Source: Vibrio splendidus 12E03
Lineage (GTDB): Bacteria; Pseudomonadota; Gammaproteobacteria; Enterobacterales; Vibrionaceae
DNA length: 34,851 nt
Assembly (NCBI RefSeq): GCF_000272105.2
Contig: NZ_AJZD02000350.1
Location: forward strand, 1-34,851
Direction: 5' to 3'
A program made the position numbers and the translations under genes. Below the pieces are notes generated by a model. It ran no database searches, was not told the origin of the DNA, and saw only the letters and a list, made by a program, of their open reading frames with translations. Every line of letters begins with the position of its first letter. Positions within the stretch are counted from its first letter, which is position 1. This document shows positions 8,385-16,243 of the stretch, piece by piece.

Positions 8385-8419
8385 AAAAAAGGAGTAAATA
8401 ATTTGTGAGCTTACTCCTT
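8385..8419 (-). terminator. Intrinsic terminator of the lipoprotein gene
   Basis: AAGGAGTAA (8389-8397) pairs with TTACTCCTT (8411-8419) around a 13-nt loop. On the minus strand it is followed by TTTT. It lies between convergent genes and may also stop plsC transcription, although the rightward side lacks a T-run. Confidence 0.7.
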
Positions 8420-8434
8420 ATGCCACGAAACTAG

Positions 8435-9232
8435 CTAAAATATCGTTTCTAACGACACTCCAGCTCCCATAGCAATCCCCTTAATTAAGCTATTGGAGTC
8501 ATTAATATTAATTTCTTTGTGCTCACCAGTGATATCAATCGATATATCACATGTCTGGTAATTACGTATTAATTCTTCCTCAGTAAAATTGTTAAACAAA
8601 CTAAGCGGCACGTAATATGCTCCTCCGGTTACTACATTTTTACTTAAATCATCATTTTCCCAATGGTGGAAAGTTTCGTAAACACCTTCAGAATTAAGAC
8701 AAGAAAGCGAGGGGATCACGAATCGGTATACAACCTCAGAATCTTCAGTCCAAGCGTAATGGTAACCACTGCCATCATAAGTACTAGTCAATGGAATTGC
8801 AGAGGGTTGTCCATCAAAACTAGTTGCAGCAACTACCTCACCATCACGCTTCCAAATAACTTCATAAGTAGCGGCGTAAGTTGGCATATCGTAAGAGTAT
8901 AGCGAGCCGTAGATATTGGTTAAGGCAACTAGCGTTCCGTCGACCAAAACTTCGATTTCATCAAGCCCAGTAAGAGACATAAGACGAGTTGCATCCTTCT
9001 CATAGCTTAATGTCACAACAATACTTGCATCTGTAACAGTATTATTAGAAAACGTTGCTTGCGCTCGAAGTTGGCTCACATCATAGTCTTCACTTAATGT
9101 TCCACCTGGGTCGGGCAGTCCACTAAAACTTCCCCCTTCAGAACCCGTACTGCCATCACTACCACCTCCGCTGCCCCCCCCACAGCCAGTTAACAGTAAA
9201 CACCCCATTATTAAACAATAAAATATCTTCAT
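8435..9232 (-). CDS. Uncharacterised lipoprotein
   Basis: This 265-residue protein begins with a lipoprotein signal peptide and lipobox LLTGC (lipidated C17), followed by a Gly/Ser-rich linker (about 18-40) typical of outer-membrane lipoproteins. The mature part looks beta-rich and I cannot place it in a family. C185 (in PSLSC) and C228 (in YQTC) are the only cysteines of the mature domain and may be disulfide-bonded. The coding sequence is visibly more AT-rich than its neighbours, with many ATA/TTA codons, which hints at relaxed selection or recent acquisition. It is monocistronic with its own terminator. Confidence 0.75.
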   Translation of the reverse strand: MKIFYCLIMGCLLLTGCGGGSGGGSDGSTGSEGGSFSGLPDPGGTLSEDYDVSQLRAQATFSNNTVTDASIVVTLSYEKDATRLMSLTGLDEIEVLVDGTLVALTNIYGSLYSYDMPTYAATYEVIWKRDGEVVAATSFDGQPSAIPLTSTYDGSGYHYAWTEDSEVVYRFVIPSLSCLNSEGVYETFHHWENDDLSKNVVTGGAYYVPLSLFNNFTEEELIRNYQTCDISIDITGEHKEININDSNSLIKGIAMGAGVSLETIF

Positions 9233-9611
9233 AAATGCTCCATAAGTATATAAAAAACATTAACATTCTGAAGGCGAATAGAATTTACTCAATACAAGTA
9301 AAAGCGAATTTCGACCCATTTCACGAACGGGGATTAGGAAATATTCCGTAACAATTCCATGTAAAAACAGTCCATTAACTCTACGCAATATTTATTCACT
9401 CTGAAAAATGCCAACAAATCAACATAGTTGCATATGAGGTTAAATGGTACGATTATCGAATTAGCACTAAGCGTTAACAAACGCCCTCTATAACTTGCTT
9501 TATGTCACAGTAATCCTAATGGGCAGTTAAATAATTTAACACTTGGGTTACAAGTGAAGTATTGTGTTGTTCGAAAAACAATCATAAGCAAAACTAACAG
9601 GGAAAATACTC
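9233..9611. promoter_or_regulatory. Divergent intergenic region with two inverted repeats
   Basis: This 379-nt gap separates the lipoprotein gene from the AGCS symporter gene and should hold both promoters. Two short perfect inverted repeats lie on the symporter side: GCGTT-AACA-AACGC at 9471-9484 and CACTTG-GGTTA-CAAGTG at 9540-9556. They are of operator size, but I cannot assign a regulator. No RNA gene or ORF is apparent. Confidence 0.35.
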
Positions 9612-11159
9612 ATGCAGTCATTCGTTGATTTTTTGAATGGAATAATCTGGAGTCCAGTACTTATCTACCTATGTTTAGGTGCCGGTTTGTTCTACTCCAT
9701 CATGACTCGATTTGTTCAAATCCGTCACTTCTTTGAAATGTGGCGCTTGCTACTCTCGGGTAAAAGCTCATCAAAAGGCATCTCGTCTTTCCAAGCTCTA
9801 GCCGTTTCGCTATCTGGCCGTGTAGGTACAGGTAACATTGCTGGTGTTGCTGCCGCTATCGGTTTCGGTGGCCCAGGTGCAGTATTCTGGATGTGGGTTG
9901 TAGCCTTCTTTGGCGCCGCGACTGCTTATGCAGAATCTACGCTAGCGCAAATCTACAAAGAAGAAGACGAAGGCCAGTTCCGTGGTGGTCCGGCTTACTA
10001 CATTGAAAAAGCAATGGGTCAGAAGTGGTACGCATGGATCTTCGCTATCGCGACTATTTTTGCATGTGGTATTTTGCTTCCTGGTGTTCAGTCAAACAGT
10101 ATTGGTAATGCTGTAGAAGCTGCATTTGGCTCAGGTGACATGATTGAAACAGCTGTCGGTACATTCAGTTTCGCTAAAATTTTCACCGGTACTGTTGTTG
10201 CTATCATCCTTGCTTTCATCATCTTTGGTGGTGTTAAACGTATTGCGAACTTCACACAAATCGTTGTTCCTTTCATGGCATTGGCTTACATCATCATCGC
10301 GTTCGTTATCATTCTGCTAAACATCAGCCAAGTGCCAACTGTTTTCGCAATGATCATCGGCGATGCATTCACACCTATGGCAGGCTTCGGCGCTGCAATT
10401 GGTTGGGGTGTTAAGCGTGGTGTTTACTCAAACGAAGCGGGTCAAGGTACTGGTCCTCACGCGGCAGCGGCTGCAAGTGTTGATCACCCAGCTCAACAAG
10501 GTTTGGTACAAGCGTTCTCTATCTACATCGATACACTTCTAGTATGTTCTGCTACAGCGTTCATGATCATCATCACTGGTGCTTACAACGTTCACGGCGG
10601 CGCTGAAGGCGTGTTCCTAGTTCAGAACCTAGCAGCAAACATCGGTGCGAATGGTCCTGTATTTACACAGCTTGCTATTGAAAGTGCACTACCAGGCATT
10701 GGTAAGCCATTCATCGCATTTGCTCTGTTCTTCTTCGCATTTACAACGATTCTTGCTTACTACTACATCGCAGAAACGAATATTGCTTACCTACGTCGTA
10801 CCATCAAGATCCCTGGCATGATGTTCGTACTTAAGCTTGTTCTTATCACTGCAGTTTTCTATGGCACAGTTAAAACAGCTAACCTTGCATGGGCAATGGG
10901 TGATGTTGGTGTTGGTTTGATGGCATGGTTAAACATCGTTGGTATTCTGATTATCTTCTTCATGTCTAAGCCTGCGCTTAAAGCTCTAGCTGACTACGAA
11001 GAACAGCAGAAACAAGGTGTGACTGAGTACACTTTCAACCCTGTAAAACTAGGCATTAAAGGTGCGACTTACTGGGAAGAGAAGTACAAGCGTAAAACAG
11101 GAAAGTCTCCAGAAGCAGAAGCTGCAGACACTAAACCTGTAGAGCAACCTTCAGCTTAA
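9612..11159 (+). CDS. AGCS-family alanine/glycine:sodium symporter
   Basis: This inner-membrane transporter is expected to import alanine and/or glycine with sodium. It has about eleven hydrophobic helices. The family signature SGRVGTGNIAG lies at 68-78, with GGPGAVFWMW (86-95) and GGPAYYIEKAMG just after it. A later conserved segment reads KRGVYSNEAGQGTGPHAAA. At 515 residues it is normal in length, with a hydrophilic tail (about 470-515). A GGGA-type ribosome site precedes the ATG. Codon use is highly optimised (many GGT, GTT, CTA, AAC), suggesting strong expression. The gene stands alone, with an intrinsic terminator shared with convergent satP. Which amino acid is preferred cannot be read from sequence. 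Confidence 0.93.
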   Translation: MQSFVDFLNGIIWSPVLIYLCLGAGLFYSIMTRFVQIRHFFEMWRLLLSGKSSSKGISSFQALAVSLSGRVGTGNIAGVAAAIGFGGPGAVFWMWVVAFFGAATAYAESTLAQIYKEEDEGQFRGGPAYYIEKAMGQKWYAWIFAIATIFACGILLPGVQSNSIGNAVEAAFGSGDMIETAVGTFSFAKIFTGTVVAIILAFIIFGGVKRIANFTQIVVPFMALAYIIIAFVIILLNISQVPTVFAMIIGDAFTPMAGFGAAIGWGVKRGVYSNEAGQGTGPHAAAAASVDHPAQQGLVQAFSIYIDTLLVCSATAFMIIITGAYNVHGGAEGVFLVQNLAANIGANGPVFTQLAIESALPGIGKPFIAFALFFFAFTTILAYYYIAETNIAYLRRTIKIPGMMFVLKLVLITAVFYGTVKTANLAWAMGDVGVGLMAWLNIVGILIIFFMSKPALKALADYEEQQKQGVTEYTFNPVKLGIKGATYWEEKYKRKTGKSPEAEAADTKPVEQPSA

Positions 11160-11227
11160 GCTTGTGCCTTAACGAATGGATTGCTTTAACAAATAGCTCG
11201 CTTTAACTCGCGCTATTAATAACGCAT

Positions 11228-11266
11228 AAAAAAGGGGTTAGCCATTTCGGCTAACCCCTTTTGTTT
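11228..11266. terminator. Bidirectional intrinsic terminator between the symporter gene and satP
   Basis: AAAGGGGTTAGCC (11231-11243) pairs with GGCTAACCCCTTT (11249-11261) around a 5-nt loop. There are Ts on the plus side and As on the left, which become Ts on the minus strand. It can therefore end both convergent genes. Confidence 0.92.
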
Positions 11267-11320
11267 TATTCATAACAAATAAACGGCTTATAACAAACTA
11301 ACTGTTCCCGAGTTAGAGTA

Positions 11321-11914
11321 TTAAGCAGCGATTTCTTGTGTTGCCATTTGAGGTGCTTTCTTCTCACCGATAGGCAGTACTGTGCGGCCGTATTCGTTGT
11401 TGATTACTTGTGCCATTGCAAAGTAGATAGCTGAAGCACCACAGAAGATACCTTCAAAACCAGCGATAGTGCCGATTAGTTCGCTGCCAGTGAAATCACG
11501 AGCTGCAAGTAGGAAGAACAAGATAGTCAGTGAACCGAATACTACCTGCTTCGCTACTGGGTAGCATAGAGAACCGATGAACATGAAGCCTGTGAAGATG
11601 CCCCATAATAGTAGGTACCAACCCATGAATGCTGCAGGGCTTGCTGGTAGACCCATGTAAGGCATTACAATCAAACCAACCAAAGACAACCAGAACAGGC
11701 CGTAAGAAGTAAATGCAGTTGTACCGAACGTGTCACCACGTTTGAAACACATTGTGCCCACGATAACTTGGCTCAAACCACCGTAAAAAATACCCATCGC
11801 AAGGATCATTGAATCCATTGGGAAGAAACCTGCGTTGTGGATATTAAGAAGAATAGTGGTCATACCGAAACCCATTAAGCCTAGTGGCGCTGGGTTAGCT
11901 AGTTTGGTCGACAT
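11321..11914 (-). CDS. satP: Acetate/succinate transporter, GPR1/FUN34/YaaH family
   Basis: This six-helix inner-membrane protein belongs to the AceTr family; E. coli SatP moves acetate and succinate with protons. The diagnostic motif NPAPLGLMGFGMTT begins at residue 7, and TTILLNIHNAGFF after it is nearly the E. coli sequence. A second family segment, FWLSLVGLIV followed by MGWYLLLWGIFTGFMF, is present. The length of 197 residues matches (E. coli 188). AAGG lies about 10 nt before the ATG. The leader contains a small hairpin, TCGATT/AATCGA (11939-11944 with 11951-11956). The gene converges on the AGCS symporter gene. Confidence 0.93.
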   Translation of the reverse strand: MSTKLANPAPLGLMGFGMTTILLNIHNAGFFPMDSMILAMGIFYGGLSQVIVGTMCFKRGDTFGTTAFTSYGLFWLSLVGLIVMPYMGLPASPAAFMGWYLLLWGIFTGFMFIGSLCYPVAKQVVFGSLTILFFLLAARDFTGSELIGTIAGFEGIFCGASAIYFAMAQVINNEYGRTVLPIGEKKAPQMATQEIAA

Positions 11915-12120
11915 TGCGAATTTACCTTATTAAAGTGGTCGATTAAAAAAAATCGATAAAATTTGTAAGAAAATTTTAATCCATAAACCGCCATAAAGGA
12001 TAATCAAGTTAACGCAAACTAAGGTTGTAGAAATGATCCTATGGAAAATTAGTTTCATAAGGGTGCAGATTAATTCACAGGAACTATAAGTAAGCAGGTT
12101 CCCTATCACGCTATAAAAAA
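11915..12120 (-). promoter_or_regulatory. satP upstream region
   Basis: This AT-rich leader and promoter zone contains the short TCGATT/AATCGA hairpin. I could not pick out a convincing -35/-10 pair. It ends where the palindromic repeat element begins at 12121. Confidence 0.3.
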
Positions 12121-12391
12121 GATGCGAGTAACGAGATACGAGATGCGAAAAGAGTCTTTAGATTCAAGTAAGCGGGATAAGAGGAGCAGGTCTTGATTGA
12201 ATCGTCATTCCAGAATCGAGGAACGAGATATCTGGAATCTGCTTTTCAATATATACACCAACGGTAAACGCGAGAGATTCCCTAATACGCTCATACCTCG
12301 CTATAGGGAATGACGGATAGAGTAAGGAAATATGAGGTATAAAGTGACGAACGATAGGGAGCGAGCTTTTCGCTACTCGTTTACTCGCATC
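12121..12391. repeat. MITE-like palindromic intergenic element
   Basis: Nested inverted repeats define a ~270-bp element with no coding capacity. The outer arms are GATGCGAGTAA (12121-12131) and TTACTCGCATC (12381-12391). The next pair is GCGAAAAG (12145-12152) with CTTTTCGC (12366-12373). The inner pair is CGTCATTCC (12203-12211) with GGAATGACG (12307-12315). Two local hairpins lie inside: ATTCCAGA/TCTGGAAT (12207-12214 with 12231-12238) and ATTCCCTA/TAGGGAAT (12277-12284 with 12304-12311). The layout fits a non-autonomous, structure-forming repeat family. No target-site duplication is obvious. It ends about 30 bp from the stop of the NhaC gene and may supply its transcript end. Confidence 0.7.
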
Positions 12392-12422
12392 CCGTATCTA
12401 GTCTCTCATTTGTAATCTTAAA

Positions 12423-13973
12423 TTACGCTTGTTGTGGTTTCGATTCAGGCACTTGAGATTGAACTTCTGAAGAAGCGTTTTTACTCGCATCGCGCTTAGC
12501 TAACAGAGTTACAAGGATAAGCTGAGCAACAAGAGCGCCCAGCACAACCAATGCACTTCCAGTAAAGCCTGCCACGACAAAACTAACTAAAGCGATAGAG
12601 CCGTTCATCAATGCATAAGGAAGCTGTGTCTTAAAGTGTTCAAACTGATCACACCCAGCCCCTGTTGAAGAAAGAATCGTTGTTTCAGAGATCGGTGAGC
12701 AATGGTCACCAAACAAACCACCAGACAGCACTGCACCAATTGCGACAAGTAGCGGTGCGTCAATCGCAATCGCGGTTGGAATAACCAATGGCATCATTAT
12801 CGCGAAGGTTCCCCATGATGAGCCCGTTGCGAATGAAATAATGGCAGACAGCAAAAACGCGACCGCAGGCACTAGCCAATAAGGGAAACCACTCTGTGCT
12901 TGCTCAGCAATATAAGCGGCTGCACCCAACTCTTTACCGACAGTGCTTAACGCCCAAGCCAATACTAAGATGATCGCTACGGGCATCATGTTTCCCATGC
13001 CTTTTAAATACACTGAAACACCATCAGACAACTTTCTTACACCGTAGTAAGCCATTAACGAAATTAAGGTAATCGCCGCAAAGAAATAAGCCGATGATAA
13101 TGCCGCTCTAAATGATGAACCCGCGACCTTTTGGAACGGGAAGCCTTGTGGAACCAACATGGCACACAACACCACTAGCATCACTAACAACGGCGCCCAA
13201 ACAAAAGAGGCCTTTGCATTTTTATGCGAGAAAGGATTGAGAGATTCGCTATTCACGCCAGAGTTGATTCCTGCTTGGCAATCACGTTCAGCTTTTGCCA
13301 TTGGTCCGAAGTCTAAGCCTTTAACTGAAACCAAAGGAACAATGAAAATCGCTAAGAATGCGTAGAACTGGAAAGGAATCGCACCGATGAAGGCATCCCA
13401 ATCTGACATGTTGACATTCAAAGCCGTGAACTCTTTTTGAATCAGGCTCATGATGTAAACGCCCCATCCAATGAAAGGAATCAGGATCGCAACTGGCGAT
13501 GAGGTTGAGTCGATGATGAATGCTAGCTTCTGCCTAGAAAGTTTCAGTTTATCGAAAAGGGGACGAAAAACAGGGCCAACAATTAACGGAGTACCTAAGT
13601 CTGAGAAAAATATAACGATTCCACCCAACCATGCTGACAATTGAGCTTGGCATTTGTTGCTTACCCACTGAGTCACTCGTTTGGCAAACGCGACGCCGCC
13701 ACCGGACTTTTCCATCAATGCGACAAAGCCACCAATGAATACCAACAGCATGATCACACCAGCGTTATAGCTGTCGGTAAGTTGAGGGACTAAGTAACCT
13801 TTCACCATGGTACCAAACGTATCAAGCGGGTTAAGTTCACTAAACATGCCAGTCAGCATCGCAACACCACTCAGCACGCCAGCAAAAAGGCCAATCACCA
13901 CATTCCTTGTCGCCAACGACAACACCAAAGTAATCACAATGGGGATGAGTGACGTGATATCTGTCTGTTCCAT
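12423..13973 (-). CDS. NhaC-family Na+/H+ antiporter
   Basis: This 516-residue inner-membrane protein has about eleven to twelve hydrophobic helices and fits the NhaC family of sodium/proton antiporters. Typical segments are SDLGTPLIVGPVFRPLFDKL, the helix STSSPVAILIPFIGWGVY, ATGSSWGTFAIMMPLVIP and GDHCSPISETTILSSTGAG. The last carries the D/H-C-SP-IS-T pattern seen near the ion site of these carriers. Some relatives exchange other solutes such as malate/lactate or arginine/ornithine, so the substrate is a family inference. AAGGTG precedes the ATG by about 6 nt. It is monocistronic, and its 3' end abuts the palindromic repeat element. Confidence 0.88.
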   Translation of the reverse strand: MEQTDITSLIPIVITLVLSLATRNVVIGLFAGVLSGVAMLTGMFSELNPLDTFGTMVKGYLVPQLTDSYNAGVIMLLVFIGGFVALMEKSGGGVAFAKRVTQWVSNKCQAQLSAWLGGIVIFFSDLGTPLIVGPVFRPLFDKLKLSRQKLAFIIDSTSSPVAILIPFIGWGVYIMSLIQKEFTALNVNMSDWDAFIGAIPFQFYAFLAIFIVPLVSVKGLDFGPMAKAERDCQAGINSGVNSESLNPFSHKNAKASFVWAPLLVMLVVLCAMLVPQGFPFQKVAGSSFRAALSSAYFFAAITLISLMAYYGVRKLSDGVSVYLKGMGNMMPVAIILVLAWALSTVGKELGAAAYIAEQAQSGFPYWLVPAVAFLLSAIISFATGSSWGTFAIMMPLVIPTAIAIDAPLLVAIGAVLSGGLFGDHCSPISETTILSSTGAGCDQFEHFKTQLPYALMNGSIALVSFVVAGFTGSALVVLGALVAQLILVTLLAKRDASKNASSEVQSQVPESKPQQA

Positions 13974-14147
13974 AGGTACACCTTAACCCTAAAATAAAAG
14001 GAATAAATATAAATTAAATTTGAATATAAATTCACAATCACCATTTGTACAGAACTTTATCCTCTAACTGGATAATTAGTCTTTAAATGCGCTTCAACAT
14101 AGCCAAATAGACTAATAGCCCTCCTTAGATAGCCAAGTTCTAAACGA

Positions 14148-14180
14148 AAAAAAGCCGAAAGTAGAAACTTTCGGCTTTTA
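14148..14180 (-). terminator. Intrinsic terminator of the chitinase gene
   Basis: AAAAGCCGAAAGT (14150-14162) pairs perfectly with ACTTTCGGCTTTT (14167-14179) around a 4-nt loop, with T-runs on both strands. It lies about 70 nt after the chitinase stop. The remainder of 13974-14247 is AT-rich leader of the NhaC gene. Confidence 0.92.
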
Positions 14181-14247
14181 ATTATTTATATCATTATGGT
14201 CGTACTACTGAACTCGTCGGTTAGACCGCTTTTCAGTATTCAAACGA

Positions 14248-15957
14248 TCAATTACAGCTAATTTCATCCCAGAACCAATTCGACTGAACAGGGCTTTCCC
14301 ATACACCCGGGCCGTTTTTAGCCACGAAACATTTGCCGTTATGCGTCACTTTATCCCCGTTACTCACTTGGCTAACGCCCGCTTGCCATGTGATAAACAC
14401 CGATGGGTCAATGACGACAGGCGGCTCGGTAACAGGTGGTTCCACTGGTGTTGGGTCTACCGGATTAGGATCGACAGGTGCAGGGTCAACTGGCGATGGA
14501 TCTGTCACGGGTGGAGTTGGCTCTCCAGCAACCAATTTCCAAGGGCCGCCATTGGCAGGGTCATCCCCTTGTGTCCACCATTTCGCTTCGTAGGTTGCAC
14601 CATTGTGAGTAACTTGGTCTCCAGCGTTGTAAACCTTGGTCGCACTCCAACCGTTACCACCGGGATCAGTACCAGGGTCTACCGGATCAAGCTTATCGAC
14701 CACTTTCACTTCAGGCCAGCTCGCATGAGAACCATAAAAGTTAGTCACACACTTCTCGTAATCTCCAGCCACCAGCGCTGAATAAGCCGTTTGGAAACCA
14801 ACAAGCTCACACTCAAATGAGTAGCCTTCTGGGCGGTCTGCGTAGTATTTCCAATTGCCATCCCAGTTGGTGTACAACACATCGGTTGCGCCGTTGAGGT
14901 TCAAACTTCCGTAAGGCGTTTGCTGCCAACAAGTATTGGCTTCATCCGCTTCTACAGGAATTTCGTAGTGCGCCGCTAACCCTTCCCAATAACGAATACG
15001 GTTAACTGGTTGGCCCTTGTCTTTATTCTGTTCACCACACTCAATACCACCGTTGATCACATTGATTGTGGTACCAAAGCCATAACCAATACCCGCATCC
15101 AGTTCACGTTGAGAGGGAGTCCATGTACGGTCAATGACATGCAGCATGGCTGGTTTAGGTGCTTGAGGGGTAAGGAAAAACCAAATAGCAGAAGCTAAAT
15201 TCAACCAAGAGTCCGCTACTAAGCCCGGATTGTTGAGAAGCACCGTCGCATCGCCATCGAACATCACTTCCGAGAACGCGCCGTAATTAAAATGGTAAGA
15301 AAGCTGTTTAGCACCACGTCCGAAGTAACCCTGCCCCGCGGCACATGGCCAACGTGCATTCTGCCAATCGTTCTGACCACAACCTGTGGTATAACCTTCT
15401 TGGCCTTCAGACCAACCCATTTCACGAACATGCACCAGCGCTTGCTGCCACTCTTCTAGAGCTAATGGGTTATCAGAGGTGTTGTCTATCGCGATGTGAC
15501 CGCCCGTCTCTTGTGAGAAATGAGCAAAGGCCGTAATGATGGACTTTTTACAAATGGCGTCGGAGTCACGGCCATCGGTGTACTCTCCACAGAAGGCTGG
15601 GAATTTGCCAATCGCACGTAAGAAGCGAGTGTAGGTATATTCTGGCGCTGCCATCTGAGTGAGGAAATCCCATTCAGATTGGGGGAATACACGCTCGACT
15701 CGTTTCACGTTTTCAGGATTCGAGGCTAAGCCCGGTTCTATCGCTTCAACAATACTATTGGGACGAGTCTGTAATGCTTGTGACCAGATCGCATACATAG
15801 GATCGGATGTTTTCGCTTGTTCAGCAGCTTGTAGGGCCGACTTTTCAACAAGGTAACCATTCGGGTTTTGCGGATCAGGTTGGATGTTCAAAGACGCATG
15901 ACTTTGCGCTGCCAATGTGCAGCCGAGCACTGTCGCCAAATATTTGATTTTTAACAT
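14248..15957 (-). CDS. Secreted GH19 chitinase with two C-terminal chitin-binding domains
   Basis: The enzyme hydrolyses chitin (beta-1,4-GlcNAc) outside the cell. A signal peptide ends near residue 21 (SHA). After a ~80-residue N-terminal region comes the GH19 catalytic domain (about 105-415): FAHFSQETGGH with catalytic Glu at 150, then YFGRGAKQLSYHFNYG (211-226) and INGGIECG (301-308). A linker begins near 420. A first CBM5/12-type domain (about 436-476: WSATKVYNAGDQVTHNG, WWTQGDDP) follows. Next is a Pro/Asp repeat linker (about 480-517, PVDP units) and a second, shorter CBM5/12 (about 522-569: WQAGVSQVSNGDKVTHNG, NWFWDEISC). Fusion of GH19 with CBM5/12 is common in marine bacteria. The gene is monocistronic with its own terminator. 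Confidence 0.93.
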   Translation of the reverse strand: MLKIKYLATVLGCTLAAQSHASLNIQPDPQNPNGYLVEKSALQAAEQAKTSDPMYAIWSQALQTRPNSIVEAIEPGLASNPENVKRVERVFPQSEWDFLTQMAAPEYTYTRFLRAIGKFPAFCGEYTDGRDSDAICKKSIITAFAHFSQETGGHIAIDNTSDNPLALEEWQQALVHVREMGWSEGQEGYTTGCGQNDWQNARWPCAAGQGYFGRGAKQLSYHFNYGAFSEVMFDGDATVLLNNPGLVADSWLNLASAIWFFLTPQAPKPAMLHVIDRTWTPSQRELDAGIGYGFGTTINVINGGIECGEQNKDKGQPVNRIRYWEGLAAHYEIPVEADEANTCWQQTPYGSLNLNGATDVLYTNWDGNWKYYADRPEGYSFECELVGFQTAYSALVAGDYEKCVTNFYGSHASWPEVKVVDKLDPVDPGTDPGGNGWSATKVYNAGDQVTHNGATYEAKWWTQGDDPANGGPWKLVAGEPTPPVTDPSPVDPAPVDPNPVDPTPVEPPVTEPPVVIDPSVFITWQAGVSQVSNGDKVTHNGKCFVAKNGPGVWESPVQSNWFWDEISCN

Positions 15958-16177
15958 GATGGATTCTCTTATCTGTCCTTAATAAGTCCATCAAAGAGTA
16001 TGCGGCGCATGGGAAATGAGCTAGTCGTTACCATGTGAATTTATAAAAAGTGCGAGTGACACTTTTATGTATCCTTCAACACAACAAAGCGTCTCATTGT
16101 TTCTTGAGCTGATATCTAACTTCCAACGAATTTGGTTGCTCGTTGTAGATGTAAATCCTTAATCTCATAAATAAAAA

Positions 16178-16207
16178 GAAAAAAGCCCCGAACAAAGTTC
16201 GAGGCTT
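16178..16207 (-). terminator. Intrinsic terminator of guaA
   Basis: AAGCCCCGAAC (16183-16193) pairs with GTTCGAGGCTT (16197-16207) around a 3-nt loop, with one wobble. On the minus strand TTTTTTCTTTTT follows. It lies about 35 nt after the guaA stop. Confidence 0.92.
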
Positions 16208-16243
16208 AAGATCTTAATCAATGCTGGTCAAATCTCTAAGAGA

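Noticed and set aside
16043..16066. Short hairpin AAAAGTG/CACTTTT upstream of the chitinase gene
   Set aside because: Only 7 bp, AT-rich and without a gene to terminate; it may be part of the promoter region but nothing supports a specific role.
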